Assembly: GCA_019059635.1 (NCBI GenBank)
Contig: JAGVRJ010000012.1
Coordinates: 868,001 to 932,000, forward strand
Length of the DNA stretch: 64,000 nucleotides
Direction of reading: 5' to 3'
From: Proales similis
Lineage: Eukaryota > Rotifera > Eurotatoria > Ploima > Proalidae
Shown here: piece by piece, positions 1 through 13,100 of the stretch
Position numbering within the stretch: the first letter of the stretch is position 1
How the letters are laid out: each line of letters opens with the position of its first letter
Made by a program: the position numbers and the translations under genes
Notes under the pieces: generated by a model
Databases searched by the model: none
What the model was told of the DNA's origin: nothing
What the model saw: only the letters and a program-made list of their open reading frames with translations

Positions 1-3000
1 ATGAGCAGCATATTCGAGCTCGGCAAGCTCTACAAACGATGGGAATGTTCAATGTCAACTTCTCTGCCATCAAATCAATTTGAATGTCTAATACAAAGCA
101 AGGAAACAAGCAGCATTCAATGTCCTTTGACTCCACCGCCTTCTCCAACAGCGTCAAAAATCCACCTGAACCGCTCAGAATCAACATCTGATGTGAGTCG
201 AACGCATATCGGAAAAACGGCCGAGTTCAAACCGCGAAACCCGATTTCACCCCAAGGAAATGCGTTGTGTGTAAAAATTACGTTGATAAGCGAGAAGCAT
301 CCACGCTTTAAGAAAAAATTCAAACAGACCAACAAAATAATCGAGATTTTTAGTCATAGCCTTGAACTGAACTTCAATGCAGAAACATTCGTTCTACTAC
401 TTGACTTTCTAGGAGCAGGAGCCAAGTTTTATGCTAACGAAATATTCAACGAACCAGTTCCACCGCGAACTGATTTGAAAAAAACTCGTGTTGAATTCAA
501 TGCCGATTCTCTACGTCTAAATCTTAATGACAATGAGACCAGTAAGAACATGGTACAGTTTAGTATAACAGGATGCGGTTTAGAAATTTTAGCTCATGGC
601 GAGGCTTTCAAGCTCAAAGGAACGTTCGCGAATCTTGAGATTATTGATTTTTTTGAGCCAGATCCTTCTTTTGCTGAATGCTTTTATTCAACTCGACCGG
701 TTGAGTTTGAGTTTTTCCGTCACAGTGGTTCGCCTGATAAAATTCGCGCTACTTATCCATACGAAGTGGCTTTCAAACTAAGACTTAAACAAGTTCAGTA
801 TATTCATAAACAACGACTGGTCATCAGCATAGTGAATTTTTTCACTCAATTCAATCAGTTTCAAGAAGTTCTGGCAAAAGTTAGGACTATTGCTGAGGGT
901 CTGTTTGATCCGGACTCAATTCTGCCGCGTAAGAGTTCGAGAATCAAATTTGACATTTTAGTGTCAGATGGAATGGCGGTTCTTCCAATACGCTCGGATA
1001 CCCAACCTGCCTTACAAATCTACTCAAAAACAGTCCTAATTAAAAACCGATTTGTAATGGCTAATCATAGAGGCACAATTGAGGACAAGACCAAAGTTGT
1101 AGACAAAAAGCGACATTCGCTGGAAGAGACTGAAAGCCAAGCGAGTGATGAGCATGATTGCCTTCTAGACATTATCGGCATTGAGCTTAAGAGAGTCAGA
1201 GTATATAATTCCAAGCGCGTTGTGAAGACGCAAAAAACCGGTCCAGGTTTCAAGAGTTTCACGATATTGAGTGAACGCAAGCTTTTTGAAGAGCCTCGTG
1301 ATTTTTTCTTTCAAATCGAACGCAATCTGGAAAACGGATTAAGCAGAAAATCGCCCGATTGGGCGATACACTCACGCTTTTCAAAGTTACATTTATCCTT
1401 GACCAATGATGATTTTAAGCTTATTCGCGCTGTGATTGAGCAGAACATTGGTGAACCAGTACGAAATATGTTTAGCAAGCTCTCTCTTTTGGTGCCGACC
1501 TCAAACGACGTGAGCTCACTTACTGGCAAAGTTTGGAAATCTCTGAGCATCCGCTTCGATTTGAGAAATGTGGCATTTGAGCTGATCGTCGACAAGCTAT
1601 CGTCTATCAGCTATATTACCGATTTTAAGAATAGCTATTTTGTTTACGAAGTGTTTTCTAATTCAAATCGTTTGTTAGATTTGTTTTCCAATCATTTTGA
1701 GCTGGCCTGGCGAAAAAAAGGGGTCCGATCACAAATATTTACGAGAAAGGAAGGCAAAAATTTCAGGCCAAGCCGACTGCAAGCAGAGATTCACATAAGA
1801 ATGGAACAGTTTATGAGCAACTACGCCGTAATATTGAACAGTAGCACAATTTATTTACAACTGGCAGCTTTAATTCATCTCAAGAACTTTATTGTAGCCG
1901 AGTATCCAAACCCTGGCGACCAGCCGAATTTGGCTGGAAAGAAAGTGCTTAAGTTTAAAGTAAACATAACGGATTCAGATACTGTTTTACGAGAGGATTC
2001 CAGCCAATCCGATACCACATCATTGGTACTTCGTCTGACAGCGTTCGCAGAAAAGAACGATCGCAATTCTAACAAACCGTTTCGTGCCTGCCTTCAATCG
2101 GTCGAAATGTTTTCAACCCAAATGAACGCTTTCGAGAATGCAAAGCTTCCTATCTTAGAGCCAACTACTCTAGCAATTGATTTTAGAACAAAGGCTGATT
2201 CCAATTCTCAATCGGTCGATCTAAATGGAGATCTTTTTCACATCAGAATTTCTTATTATGACATTCAGCTTATAATCCGTTTGGTTAACTCCCTCATAAC
2301 AGATTTAAAACAAGCCGATCAAAGCCAGAAAGCAGAAACAACTCTAGAAAAGACCAAATCCAGTCTTGTACAAGAACTCAGAGTTTCTCTCAGCCATTTA
2401 AGTTTATTCTTAATTGATGACTGCAAAGACGCTGACATTCCTTTGTTCGATGTGCAATTCGATCGTTTCAAACTGTTTTACTCGCTGGCTCAATTAGCCT
2501 CCGAAAAGCATTCATGCACCAACGGCCGCATTGAAACAGGTCTTGCAATTGACTTTTACAATAGATTTCTTTCTGGCTGGGAACCTTTGCTTGAGCCGTG
2601 GCTCGGAAGGGTTGAGTTGAGGATGAACAAGAGCGACAATCAAAGTTTAACAATTACTTCTATGGATGTATTGAACTTGAACATTTCTACTCCTTTCATT
2701 GATTTGATTTTAAACGTGGTCCGTAACTGGAAAGAAGGAGGCGTTCGCACGTTTAGCCAACGACGCAAAATATTCCAGCCGTACAAGATCGTTAACTTAA
2801 CTGGACAGCCAATAAGTTTCTGCCTCTTCAAAGGCTCCGAGCGCTCGCATGCTTTGGCAGCTAACTCGAACTGGATGCAACTAGACGACAAAGGAGAAAA
2901 ATACTTGAGTGTATATGATAATAAGCTGGAGAATCGTAAGAGAGAAAACTGGGATAAAAACCAAAATACCAGTCAGAATTCAAAACGAATGATTCAGAAT

Positions 3001-6000
3001 CGCTTAAGAGTACGCCTGGAAGACTGGAGTGAAATTCGGCCGTTGGCGATCGAAAAGGTAGGGACCTACTTCCGAACGATTCGATCGATGTCAAACTACG
3101 AAACGAGCAATATGCGCCTGACTGAGTTTACTTGTATCATATTTGAAATAAGTTTGAGCGGAGACGCCACTAAACTTATTCAGGTTAAATCATCGGTGTC
3201 ACTGAAGAATAATTTAGAACAGCGAGTGCAGTGTCGAATCGAATCGCGAATCGCTTCGGCTCGTCAACGCCTTGGTCCTCTGTTTGTCGAAGTTAATGAG
3301 GACCAAGAAATCGCCATTCCTGTCAAGTATCTTCCATGCAACATTTGGTTGAGACCTAGTGAGCTTGCAGTACACCAGGAAGCTGAATTCAGCTCGTCGT
3401 GTGTGAACACCAGTCGACCAAAGAAACCCGGCCAAGTTGAGTACGTACAGTTGTCATGCCGAGTTAAGGATATATTTGCGAGGTCAGCTCCGCTTCACGC
3501 ATTCCATTTCTTTGCCCGAATCAAGCGGTTGGGATATCCAAAGAAAATTATAACGAACGAAACAGACTCCAAGTTCGAGCTCGAGTATGAATTTACTGAA
3601 AAGGTTCCGGGCCACAGGATAAGCATTGAGCCTGCATTTATATTTTTCAACTTATTGCCAATCGAGTTAAGATACAAGTTTAAAATGGCGGATTTGCAAC
3701 GAGTGCAAGGCATGGACGGCAAGCTAGACTCATATAAATCGCAATCGTTCCACAATTTAGATGTAAGCAAACAGCTCAATATTTTGATCGATGTCGACAA
3801 TTACAAAATCGCAAAGCCGATCGAGATCAACCCGAGCAAACATCTGACCGATATTCCCAAGAGTCGGAACGAAAATGAATCATCAGAGCCAAGTCCCGAG
3901 GCGCTTAAAAAAGATGTCGGTAAAGGCGTTTCAACGGACAACATTTCAAATCCAAAGCTTACTCTCATGCGTAGAGTGAGCTTTTATGACGAAAAGAATC
4001 GACCAATGTTTCTCATAGCTAAGATAATTTTTAAAATGGGCTCGAATGTTGGAGACCAACTTGATTTTCAACCGTGTCCAATAACACTTCACCTGTCGGC
4101 CGTCTACTGCTTTTTTAACCTTACTGGTCTACCGCTTATATTCAAGCAGTGCAATTGTGACGAGGCATCAGGGCAAACTGAAGATCACGAAGCAGCTTGT
4201 AGCAACCAGCCACTTCTCTTCAGCTACAATGACAATGACTCGCCATATGCCTGTTCTATGCGCATTGGGCGTCAATGTAATGATTTTAAGGCATTTATTG
4301 AGCAACATTCAATAGAGCAGAAGCGTAATCCCGGCGATTTCTTTGTCAGCAAATGGTGTAAACCATTCGGATTGGACGGAGGATCAAGTTATCGCGCACT
4401 CAAAGTCATTAATCAACTGACCGCTCCTAAAGGAACTGATACTCATTCAGCGGAAAACTCGCCCATGAGCTCTTCAATTTACCCCGATCTTGTCTACTAC
4501 ATTGGCATAGAGATAAAGCCCGGTAAGGGCCTGCTCAAAGATTCTACGTTCGTATTTTTCAGCACTAGGTTCTATTTGGTAAACAAAACGAGTCACGACT
4601 TGCTGGTGGCACAATATCGATTCGTGGAAGCCATCCGCTCCAAAAGCCTTGACATACTTTCATGGAGCGAAGAAAGCGGCATTGACGAAAAGAACAGTCA
4701 GAACAAAATCTACCAGAGTGAGAAGGAAATGGCTCACAGCACTAACCTACTGCGTGAGTCAATATTGCAGTTTCATTGGCCTCGTGCAGATTACGATCAG
4801 CTGCTGAGCGTCCGTCTCAAGAACGATCAAAGATTCAACTGGTCAGGCGGATTCAAGATAGACCAGGTCAATTCGTTTTATTTAAATTTGAGAAACATCT
4901 GGAACTACGATCATGTAATGTACTTGAACACAGAAGTTTATCTGAAGAACGGAACATTCTACGTGATATTCTCTGAAAGAAGAACTGTTCCTTTTCCGAT
5001 ACGAATTGAAAACGAAAGCGATCTATCGATTTATGTGATGCAGACCGAGTGCGTTGACGAGAAGTATGCGATAAATATAAAATCGAAATGCTCGCTTGAC
5101 TATTCCTGGGACGAGCCTATACTCGACCAGAAGCTTAAAATCGGAGTGAGAGGAGGAACGAGTGAGATAATCGATGTAAAGGAGATTGAAGTTTCTAAAC
5201 ATCTTTTCTACGAGAGCTTTTTCTACATAGTCCTTACGAGCCCTAAAAATGAGGCTAGAACAGATGAAAGCATAGACCTTGTGCTATCAGTTGGATCTCG
5301 CAATCGAGTTTGTGTAGCCAGGAGAGAAGTTGGAAATCGTTCTCAATTATGGCACATGACAGCTGATGGCTTGATTGTTCACGAAGGAAGCTCGTCACCT
5401 CGTAACATAATCGGCAACAATATTGACATCTCAAACCGCTATGTTCTTGACATTGACGATGTAGCCCCGAGACCAAATCACGCTTCTAGTCTTGCTTTGG
5501 CCCTACCTGACCAGAGACGAAAAAATACCCAGCGTTGGCTTTTTAACAAAGAACAGGAGCTCTGTTGTTTGGTGCCTAACATGTGCGTTCAGGCTCAAGG
5601 CTACTCGGTCGGTGCTTCAGTAAAATTGGCACCATTAAATAGCGGCTATTTAGTGAAGAAAATTCGTCTAGTTCGCCTACGACCTGGGTCCGGTCATTTG
5701 CATTTGAAGATGTCAACCGAGGGCTCAGCCAAAGTAATCAAAGTGACAGACGCTCGTAACAAAAGTTTTCGATCAATAAATTGGGAAAAACGACCAGATA
5801 ACGAAAACAAACAGACTAGCATACAGCTCAATCTGACCGGCGGAATCGGAATATCCCTGATTAGCTGGACAAACCAAGAATACGAAGAGTTGCTATATGC
5901 TTGTCTCAAAACGGTGAAAATAGACTTTGAGCGAAATCAAGAAGAGGAAAAGCTTAGCGCAAGTATTCAATCGGTTCAGGTTTGCAATCAATTAATCAAT

Positions 6001-7613
6001 TCGCAACGTCACCATGTTCTCCTGGTCCAGTTGAACCAGAACAGCACTCCTCTAAGCCAAAAAGCGCTTGAGATTGCTTATCTGAGGAAAATAAGCGAAA
6101 AAGATGTGTTGGCTTTCGAGAGCTTGTTGGTCGAAATTGGAGATGTAAATTTGCAACTAGAAGAGAGGCTCCTTTGGAAGCTTGTACAATTCTTGAGCCG
6201 AATTAAAAGTAAACGCGTAAATCGAATGGGTCTGTTCAGTAGCGATCTTCAAGCAGCTCAACACCTTCGCATCCACGACCGGGAACAAATTCTGCAAAGC
6301 TTTGGCGTTTGGTCTAGCAACTACTACAAAGCTCAAGTGAACATGCTGGTTGACAGCTCATTGGCTAAAAAGTACAGTTTCAACAAACTGCGAATCAGCA
6401 ACATCACTATGCTACTGAGTGTGTACAAAACGGCCAAATTGAGCGGAGATTTGCTGCGCATTAAATCCAATCTCGGGGTACCTCTGATTCAGTTTGAAAA
6501 CGCAAGGATCGAATGCAAAGCATTTGTTCTCTTGAATGAATTCGATGCCGCCTCTGCAATTGGAGCACGTCTTCTAAAGCACTATACAAACGAGATTAGA
6601 GCGAATGCAATAAGAATTCTCGGCTCGGTTGATTTCTTGGGCAGTCCGATCGGCCTGGTAGTTGACTTCAAGGAGAGTTTCGCCAATGTTCTCTCCAGTG
6701 GTGATGTTACTGATTTCGTTTTTTCGATCACCCATGGAGTAGCGAATTCGGTTTCAAAATTTTCCGGTTCTTTGTCCGAGGAGCTTACTGAGCTCACTAT
6801 GGATGAGCGGCATCGTGAAACCCGTGAGCAAATAAGAAGCAATTACAACAATGGAAGCATCGATCACTTCGTCGGAGGCGCGCTTGGATTCGCCGTAGGT
6901 GTGGTCGGGGGAGCATTTTCTCTTGCGACTCAAACCTATCACGGCTTTAACGAGAGTGGCGTAGCAGGTGCAGTAACAGGGCTCGGAAAAGGGGCTTTAG
7001 GTACCGTAAGCAAGCCAATTGTTGGAGTTTTGGACTTGGCTACTGGGCTAGCGACTGCTATCAGAGAGACAAGTAAAACAGCGTACAAGATGGAAATTCC
7101 AAAGATCAGAGAGAGCCGCTGTTGTTCCACTTCTGGTGCCTTGCTTACACACTTTTCACGCTCTGATTCAAGTGGACAGAAAATCCTCTATCAAGTAAAC
7201 GAGTTCGACCTCAGTGAAAAATTCATCGCTCTTGAGACGATCAGTCTTAAGAAGCAAAGTTTGATTGTAAGTTAAAATATGATCTTCAGCTTTCGAGCAA
7301 AGTCTCATTTGCAATTTCTCTTTCTAAGGTTTTGATAACCAACAAAAGAGTGTTGTTTTTGAAGAATTTGCAAAGCGAACTGAGCTTGATGAACGAAATA
7401 AGTTATGAGGAGCTACGGAGCCTGAGCGTCAGCGAAAGTGCCACCGGTGTCTTCTTGCTCGCTATGATTAAAGAAGAAAGCGGAAAGCGGCGAAGTCTTG
7501 AGTTTGAGTTCGAAACTCTGTCGGCCGCTAACAATGTGAAACAAAAAATCACTTACGCTAAAGCAGAATTTGATGAAACTATTTATGTATTGGCAAGCAG
7601 CTCCGATGAGTAA
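1..7613 (+). CDS. Vps13D: VPS13D-like lipid-transfer protein, C-terminal part (5' end outside window)
   Basis: Two exons are visible: 1-7266 and 7329-7613, joined in phase 0 across a 62-base intron, giving about 2516 residues. The frame is open from base 1. Family members exceed 3000-4000 residues and the N-terminal chorein region is absent, so the gene continues upstream and the ATG at base 1 is not a reliable start. Visible parts in order: a VAB/SHR-BD region at about residues 920-1700, with six repeats each marked by an Asn motif (IVNLTG, LKNNL, FFNLLP, FFNLTG, LVNKTS, IENES); a ricin-type beta-trefoil at about 1755-1895 with QLW and QRW motifs; an ATG2-like Gly/Ala-rich helical segment at about 2287-2360; and a C-terminal PH-like domain in the last exon. 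The trefoil is the feature that points to VPS13D rather than VPS13A-C. The family bridges membranes at organelle contact sites and moves phospholipids. Confidence 0.88.
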
Positions 7614-7869
7614 ATTTGACCGCATTTCGATTTCAATTTCACATTCTTAAAGTTTTGTCTATTTATTTTTTCACTTTTTTGCTTTTACAACAAAATTAAA
7701 ACTAACGAATTGAACGGGAAATAGGTTGCCTTTTACTGGGAGGGGCCTTGGTTAAGATTTATTAAGCAAATGCCTTTAATATTAAAATTAACTTCATAAT
7801 AACTGAATGCATGTGAGACTCTAAATGGAGAAAATTTGAGGTTCATGGAAGCCATTCAGTTCAATCGAT
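7614..7869. other. Short convergent intergenic region, VPS13D-like and PGAP4-like 3' ends
   Basis: The two neighbouring genes end toward each other with only 256 bases between stop codons, so their 3' UTRs probably overlap. A minus-strand AATAAA lies at 7758-7763 and another overlaps the stop codon at 7869-7874. No ORF of interest is present. Confidence 0.6.
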
Positions 7870-9159
7870 TTATTTTATTTTCCATAAACTTGAATTAAAT
7901 TCAATAAGATCAGAATAGAATTGTTTAAATGAATAAGACTGAAAAGGGCGATACTGGACATTCAAAATTGTTTGGTCTAATACCATTCCGGAAGCCGCGA
8001 GAGACGAGTGCAAGCCAATGTGCTGAAATAGAGACGGCTCGATAATAAATTCTTCCAAGGCCAACTCCTTTCGTAGCGAGTTCAACGCTATGTCTTTCGG
8101 CTGGAAAATTCCTTTGCCTTCTTTATAGCTCCTGACCATTTCGTTCAAATGATCTGATATTAACTTTGTCCTGCCGATAGGGTAAAGATTGGCCACCGTA
8201 TTAAAACCCAGGGAATAGCGTCGAACTCCAGTTCCAATCGGGCAGGTCTCCGAAGCTTTAATCCAATAGACGACTAGCGCAGAAGTTGCGACTATGACCA
8301 TCAAATGGGGATAAATATTCCGAGATGATAAGCGAATGAATTTTCCGACCAAGAGAAACTGAATTGTGGTGAGAATAAGGATTTGAAAAAGCGCAAAAGT
8401 TACAGCAGGCGGATACATAAGCCAGTCGTAAGGCCTGTAGCTGGTGAATAGCTTTAAAAGTAGCCAGTTACTGTTGGAGCTTCGCTCAACATCTTTTATT
8501 GCTTTCACCAGTCTGTAGACCCAGTCGGGAGCCGCGATTGTGTCATCTTCAATGATCAAAACGTAGCCACATGTCTGGGAGTAATTTTTCATGAAATACT
8601 CCAGAACTGCAGCATAATCCAGCGTCTCCTTTACTTTGGGATTGGGATCAAAAAACAATTTGTTTGAATCGACATCGAGCTCGGAGATAGCCACCAGGTC
8701 AGACAATTGAAGCAGTTCGGTATGCAAAGATGGTATCCTTGCAACGTTGAAGAATTTGAGAATGAGTGGAGAACTGAGGCTCGCTCGGGTTAACAGTGAT
8801 GCCAAGGTTTGAGTTGGATAATTTCGATTTCCAAATCTCTCTTTTGACAGCACACCTGCGCAGACCAATGGACGAAAAGAGGACTCTTGTCTTGTAGATG
8901 TTGGCGAGAAAAAAGGCTCATCTGGCGTCTTGAGCCCGATAATGTTGAAATTTGCCCGCTTCCATTTTCTTATCTTTTCTAGAGCAAGCTGGCTTGAGTT
9001 GAGGTAGATATCGAATTGGTTTAGAAAGGCGCTGAGATTTTCCTCGTAATACTTTTGTTTATTGTTTTGATTAAGTAAAATGTTGTAGCCGAAAGCGATC
9101 AGGCTGAATAGAGCACATGTGCTTAAAGTTGGGAGGAAAGAAAAGAAAAGACGCCTCAT
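7870..9159 (-). CDS. PGAP4/TMEM246-like GPI GalNAc transferase
   Basis: Single-exon gene of 429 residues, ATG at 9159. An N-terminal membrane anchor (residues about 5-30) is followed by a luminal GT-A-like domain with an acidic EDD motif (IIEDDTIAAPDW, about residue 200). Two further hydrophobic segments (about residues 248-272 and 282-300) interrupt the catalytic domain, and conserved motifs such as HIGLHSS follow them. A GT-A fold split by a transmembrane hairpin is the known architecture of PGAP4, which adds GalNAc to GPI anchors in the Golgi; length also fits (human protein about 400 residues). Assignment rests on architecture and motifs; another related glycosyltransferase is possible. 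The gene converges with VPS13D. Confidence 0.72.
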   Translation of the reverse strand: MRRLFFSFLPTLSTCALFSLIAFGYNILLNQNNKQKYYEENLSAFLNQFDIYLNSSQLALEKIRKWKRANFNIIGLKTPDEPFFSPTSTRQESSFRPLVCAGVLSKERFGNRNYPTQTLASLLTRASLSSPLILKFFNVARIPSLHTELLQLSDLVAISELDVDSNKLFFDPNPKVKETLDYAAVLEYFMKNYSQTCGYVLIIEDDTIAAPDWVYRLVKAIKDVERSSNSNWLLLKLFTSYRPYDWLMYPPAVTFALFQILILTTIQFLLVGKFIRLSSRNIYPHLMVIVATSALVVYWIKASETCPIGTGVRRYSLGFNTVANLYPIGRTKLISDHLNEMVRSYKEGKGIFQPKDIALNSLRKELALEEFIIEPSLFQHIGLHSSLAASGMVLDQTILNVQYRPFQSYSFKQFYSDLIEFNSSLWKIK

Positions 9160-10135
9160 AAACCTGCTCTCGTAAACCTAGTCTACTTTTTCACCTCAAT
9201 ACTTAACTAGTCTTATTTAGCCTAGATTCGAATTTCAAAAATTAACCCATTTTGGGTCTTGTGTGGACCTTTTATGATTAATTTAAGCTCTAGCGGGTTG
9301 GGTGCAGTTTTTTGTGATGATTATGTTATCTTGAAAGAGTTTTTCATAATTCGTCCGCTATTATGATAGCGGTAGAGATCGCCAGTTTCGAAGAGGATCC
9401 AATGCCTCAAATCGATTCTAATCAGACCACAGCATAATTTAACTCTCGAGAGTATCATATGGCATGATATGTTTGAACGACAACGATCCCACGTCTTCAG
9501 GTAAAAGGAACCTGCGTTAACGCCTCTGCCAATGTTTTGTTGGTTTTATCGATTCTAGGGACTTAATCGTCAGCAAAGATTAAGACAATCAGGAAAGATG
9601 ACCAAGTCGTTTCAAGATAGGTCGGCACACACAACGCACAAGAACTCGATTAGATTTTACTTGATTTTGCGTTTTTATTTTGGTCTTAGGGATGAAGGGA
9701 TTATATAGAGCTCTAAGATTGCGAAATCATCAAATGCTTAGGTAAAGAATTTAATTTAGAAGAAAAAGGAATAATCATCTAGTCTGCCATAATTGACAAT
9801 TCGCACGCCCAAACTCCGAGTCAAACTGACTTGGATTCTTTGCATTTGCGGCAGCAATCACTCAGTCATTTAAATAATTTAAATTTTGAAGCGAATTAAG
9901 TCAGTAAACACTTGAAAATATTGACGATAAAGAAGACAGATTTTCAGAGAGAAAATCGTCGACTGAGAGAAATAGACTGGCATTGTGCATGCGGCTGCGG
10001 CCCACAAATGATGCTGCTCAGATAAATAAACTGCTCCGATTTATTGATTTCGCTTTCATTCAATCATCTTTGGAAAGGTTAAAAAGGACGCTATTTAGCT
10101 CTATGGAATGAACATCTAAAACTAGTGGAGTGCAT
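9160..10135. other. Intergenic region between PGAP4-like 5' end and clathrin 3' end
   Basis: About 980 bases with no supported gene. It should contain the promoter of the PGAP4-like gene and the clathrin 3' UTR. A minus-strand AATAAA lies at 10040-10045, about 90 bases past the clathrin stop. Confidence 0.5.
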
Positions 10136-13100
10136 TTAGTATTGGTTGAAGGAGTTGAAGCCCGGTTGCGGCTGGGCGGCGAAACCACCGTAAGGATTGG
10201 GGGCTCCATAAGGGGGCATGAAACCGGCCCCAGGGCCAGCAGTCAACATTAGCTGTGGCTGCGAGTCTAAGTTCAATATTTTATGAACATCTGGATTTGG
10301 CAATTTTTTTTTAGCGGCACTTACCGAGAACAATGGGGCTCTTTTCTTTGTCGTTATCCTCTTCGACGCGAACTTTCTCTGCCTGTTCGAGCTTGTCGAT
10401 TCTAGTGCTCAACTCACGCATTGTTTGAATCATGAAGGGCATGGCAAAATCCATGATATTGTGTCGCCAAGCAAGCTCAAGAATAACATCTGGCCGAAGC
10501 TGGTCATAGCACTGATACAGACAAGCAGCGAAGCACTCGTGCAGGTCCTGTTCTAAGAACCAGTTAATCAAATCCTCGGCCAGCTCGTACTGCTTTGACT
10601 CGCTTGCGTACGTCATCGCATCCTTGTAGAGTCGATCCTTTTTGCAAAGTTCAATAGCCTGCTTCCATCTGTTATTGCCTTTGTACAAATAGGCCGAAAT
10701 GCGTCTGAACTCAATCAGATCATGCTTCTCAAGGCGCTGAGCAAGCGAGATGTTGTCAAAGTTGTTGTAAGCATCAATGCTATTTCTTAGTCCTTGGAAG
10801 TCCTCCTCTTCGATCAGCAGATTGTTAAGAGCCTCATTGATAGCCTTGTTGTTGTTATTCTGCACCGATCTAAGATACGGCTTGACCATTGCCAGGTGAT
10901 TGACCTTGATGAAATAAGCGACGGTCCTTGTGTGATCCAGTCTCGGTGACAACACTGTAAGCAGGTCGTTAAGAAGCATTGGCTTGTAATCCAAGTAGAA
11001 CTGAATCGCTTTATAATAAAGCTCAATATTTGCCACTTTGGTGATCACATCTTTGAAGTGATTTTCGCGCCACGCTTCGGTCGGATGAGCGATCATAGTG
11101 AGAATAGCGTTGTCGTACTCTTCGTACTTGTCGTACAAGAACACGAGTTCTGACCAGAGATGAGCCTGCTCGGCGGCTCTCAGTACCTTGGGAATATTGA
11201 CTCGAGACCAGAAAAGCTCGAGATGTTCGCGCATCTTTTGTGGCTTGTACTTGCTGTAGAGGATAGCCAGTTCAGTAAACATGCCCATGTGAGCTCGTTC
11301 GAGGCCAAGAGCAGCTTCCAAGAGAGCGATCAGTTCCTCGAAATATCCACGGTTCTGATAATAGTCAATCAAATCCTCTAGCTCGTCTGCGTGAACGACA
11401 ATGTTAAGACCGCACATCTGCGCCAGTCTAAACTCTTGGTGGTCAACGCAAGCAAAGCAAACTTGTTTCCAGGTTTTAGTGCTGTTGGCCTTTCGAGCGC
11501 TCTCAACCGCTCCCTGGTAGTCTTCCATGTGGCAGAGAGTGCCAGCCAACTTGGCATAATTGGAAACGTTGCTGTAGAGGATTTTGGCAGCCTCATACAT
11601 TTTGTCGTCGAAGCATCGGTCGCCGACGTTGAGGATCTGCGCATGGTTTGGTCCAGAAATGAACTCTTCAAGTTCGGCAAGCCGATTGGTCTTGGCGTAG
11701 GCATAGACAAGTTCGGTCTCAATGAAAGTCTCACGTGCCTTCTTGCGAGCCATCTGCAAATATTTGACTAGATCCTCCCAGTTTCCGCTGTTTGAAGCCA
11801 CATTGACAACTTCCATGTAAGAAGAGGGATCGTCGGCTTTGATAAATGAATCAATAGCCTCTTTAACGAGGTCGGCGCGGAGCTGAGCTGTAGCTAGCAA
11901 GCTCCAAACTCCTGGCTCGTTGCATCGCTCGGCGAATTCGTAAGCTCGATCCAAGTTTTTGACATTGTCGATGAGTACTTGAATGGCAGAGGTATTGACC
12001 TCGAACTTCTTAAAGATGGCAAACGCCTCTTCATAAAGCTCATTACTGATCGCAATGTTTGCGATATCCGGGGCATCATAGTTGTCTAGTCGATTGATGT
12101 ACTCCATCACTCGAGAGCGATCGGCCTTGATGGCAGTCAAAATAAGCAAGTTCTGAAGGTTGCGATGATCACTGAACACACTGTTGTCCAAGACAATTTT
12201 TTCGAGCACTTCGATGAGTTCACTTCGGAGATCAGCGGTCATGAATGATTTTACAGTGACACTAATGTCCTCAGGATCTTGGGTCTCGTTAAGAGCAGTT
12301 TGCACAACTTGATCAATCAGCTGACGTCTGTATTGATTTTCCTCGCTCAGAACCAAAGCCCAGAGTTCGGGATCTCTGCGACGGACCAAATATCGGGCCT
12401 GGCTCTTAAACAAGCTGTTTTCATTGCAAACTCGAATGAGTTCTTGATCACATTGGCCGCGCTCATATGCCACGCAAGCGAGATGAGGATCGCGCTTCTC
12501 ACAGTATTTGCCTACAGCTCGGCTGTCGTAGTATTGATTTTCACGCAAGAATTTCTCTGGGTTGTTGTTTGAATCAATGTAGATTTTGGCCAGGGCATTG
12601 TGAACGCCTGAGTCAGTGGAGCCCTCGTGGATTCTGGTCTCAAGCCAAGGAAGCAGTAGTTTCATTCTATTTCGCTTCTCAACTTCCGCGACAAGCTCGT
12701 CCACGCTGAATTGGCCGCGAACAGACATAATCATCTGCTTGATTTGATCGTCGCTGCAGTCGACATCCAGCAAGCCTCCAATTACTACTGGCAGGCGAGA
12801 CGGGTTTACTTTCTGCACGTAAATCTCTATGTACTTGACCAGCTGGTTTCGGTACAAGTAAAGTACGAGATCGTGAACAAAGTCGAAGCGATCACAGACA
12901 ATAATAAGCGGCAGCTGGTCAGAAAGCTTGGCCTCTTTGAGAAAGTTCTTGACTCTTTCGGCATCGAAGCAAGTGCTCTCTCGGCAGATGCGCTCAACTT
13001 CCTTAATTTGGCCAGTTTTGCAGGCTGCTTGAATATATTTGAAGTGAACGTCCGAGTCCTGACTAAAGTTGACTATTGAGCCAAGGAAATAGAAAAGACC

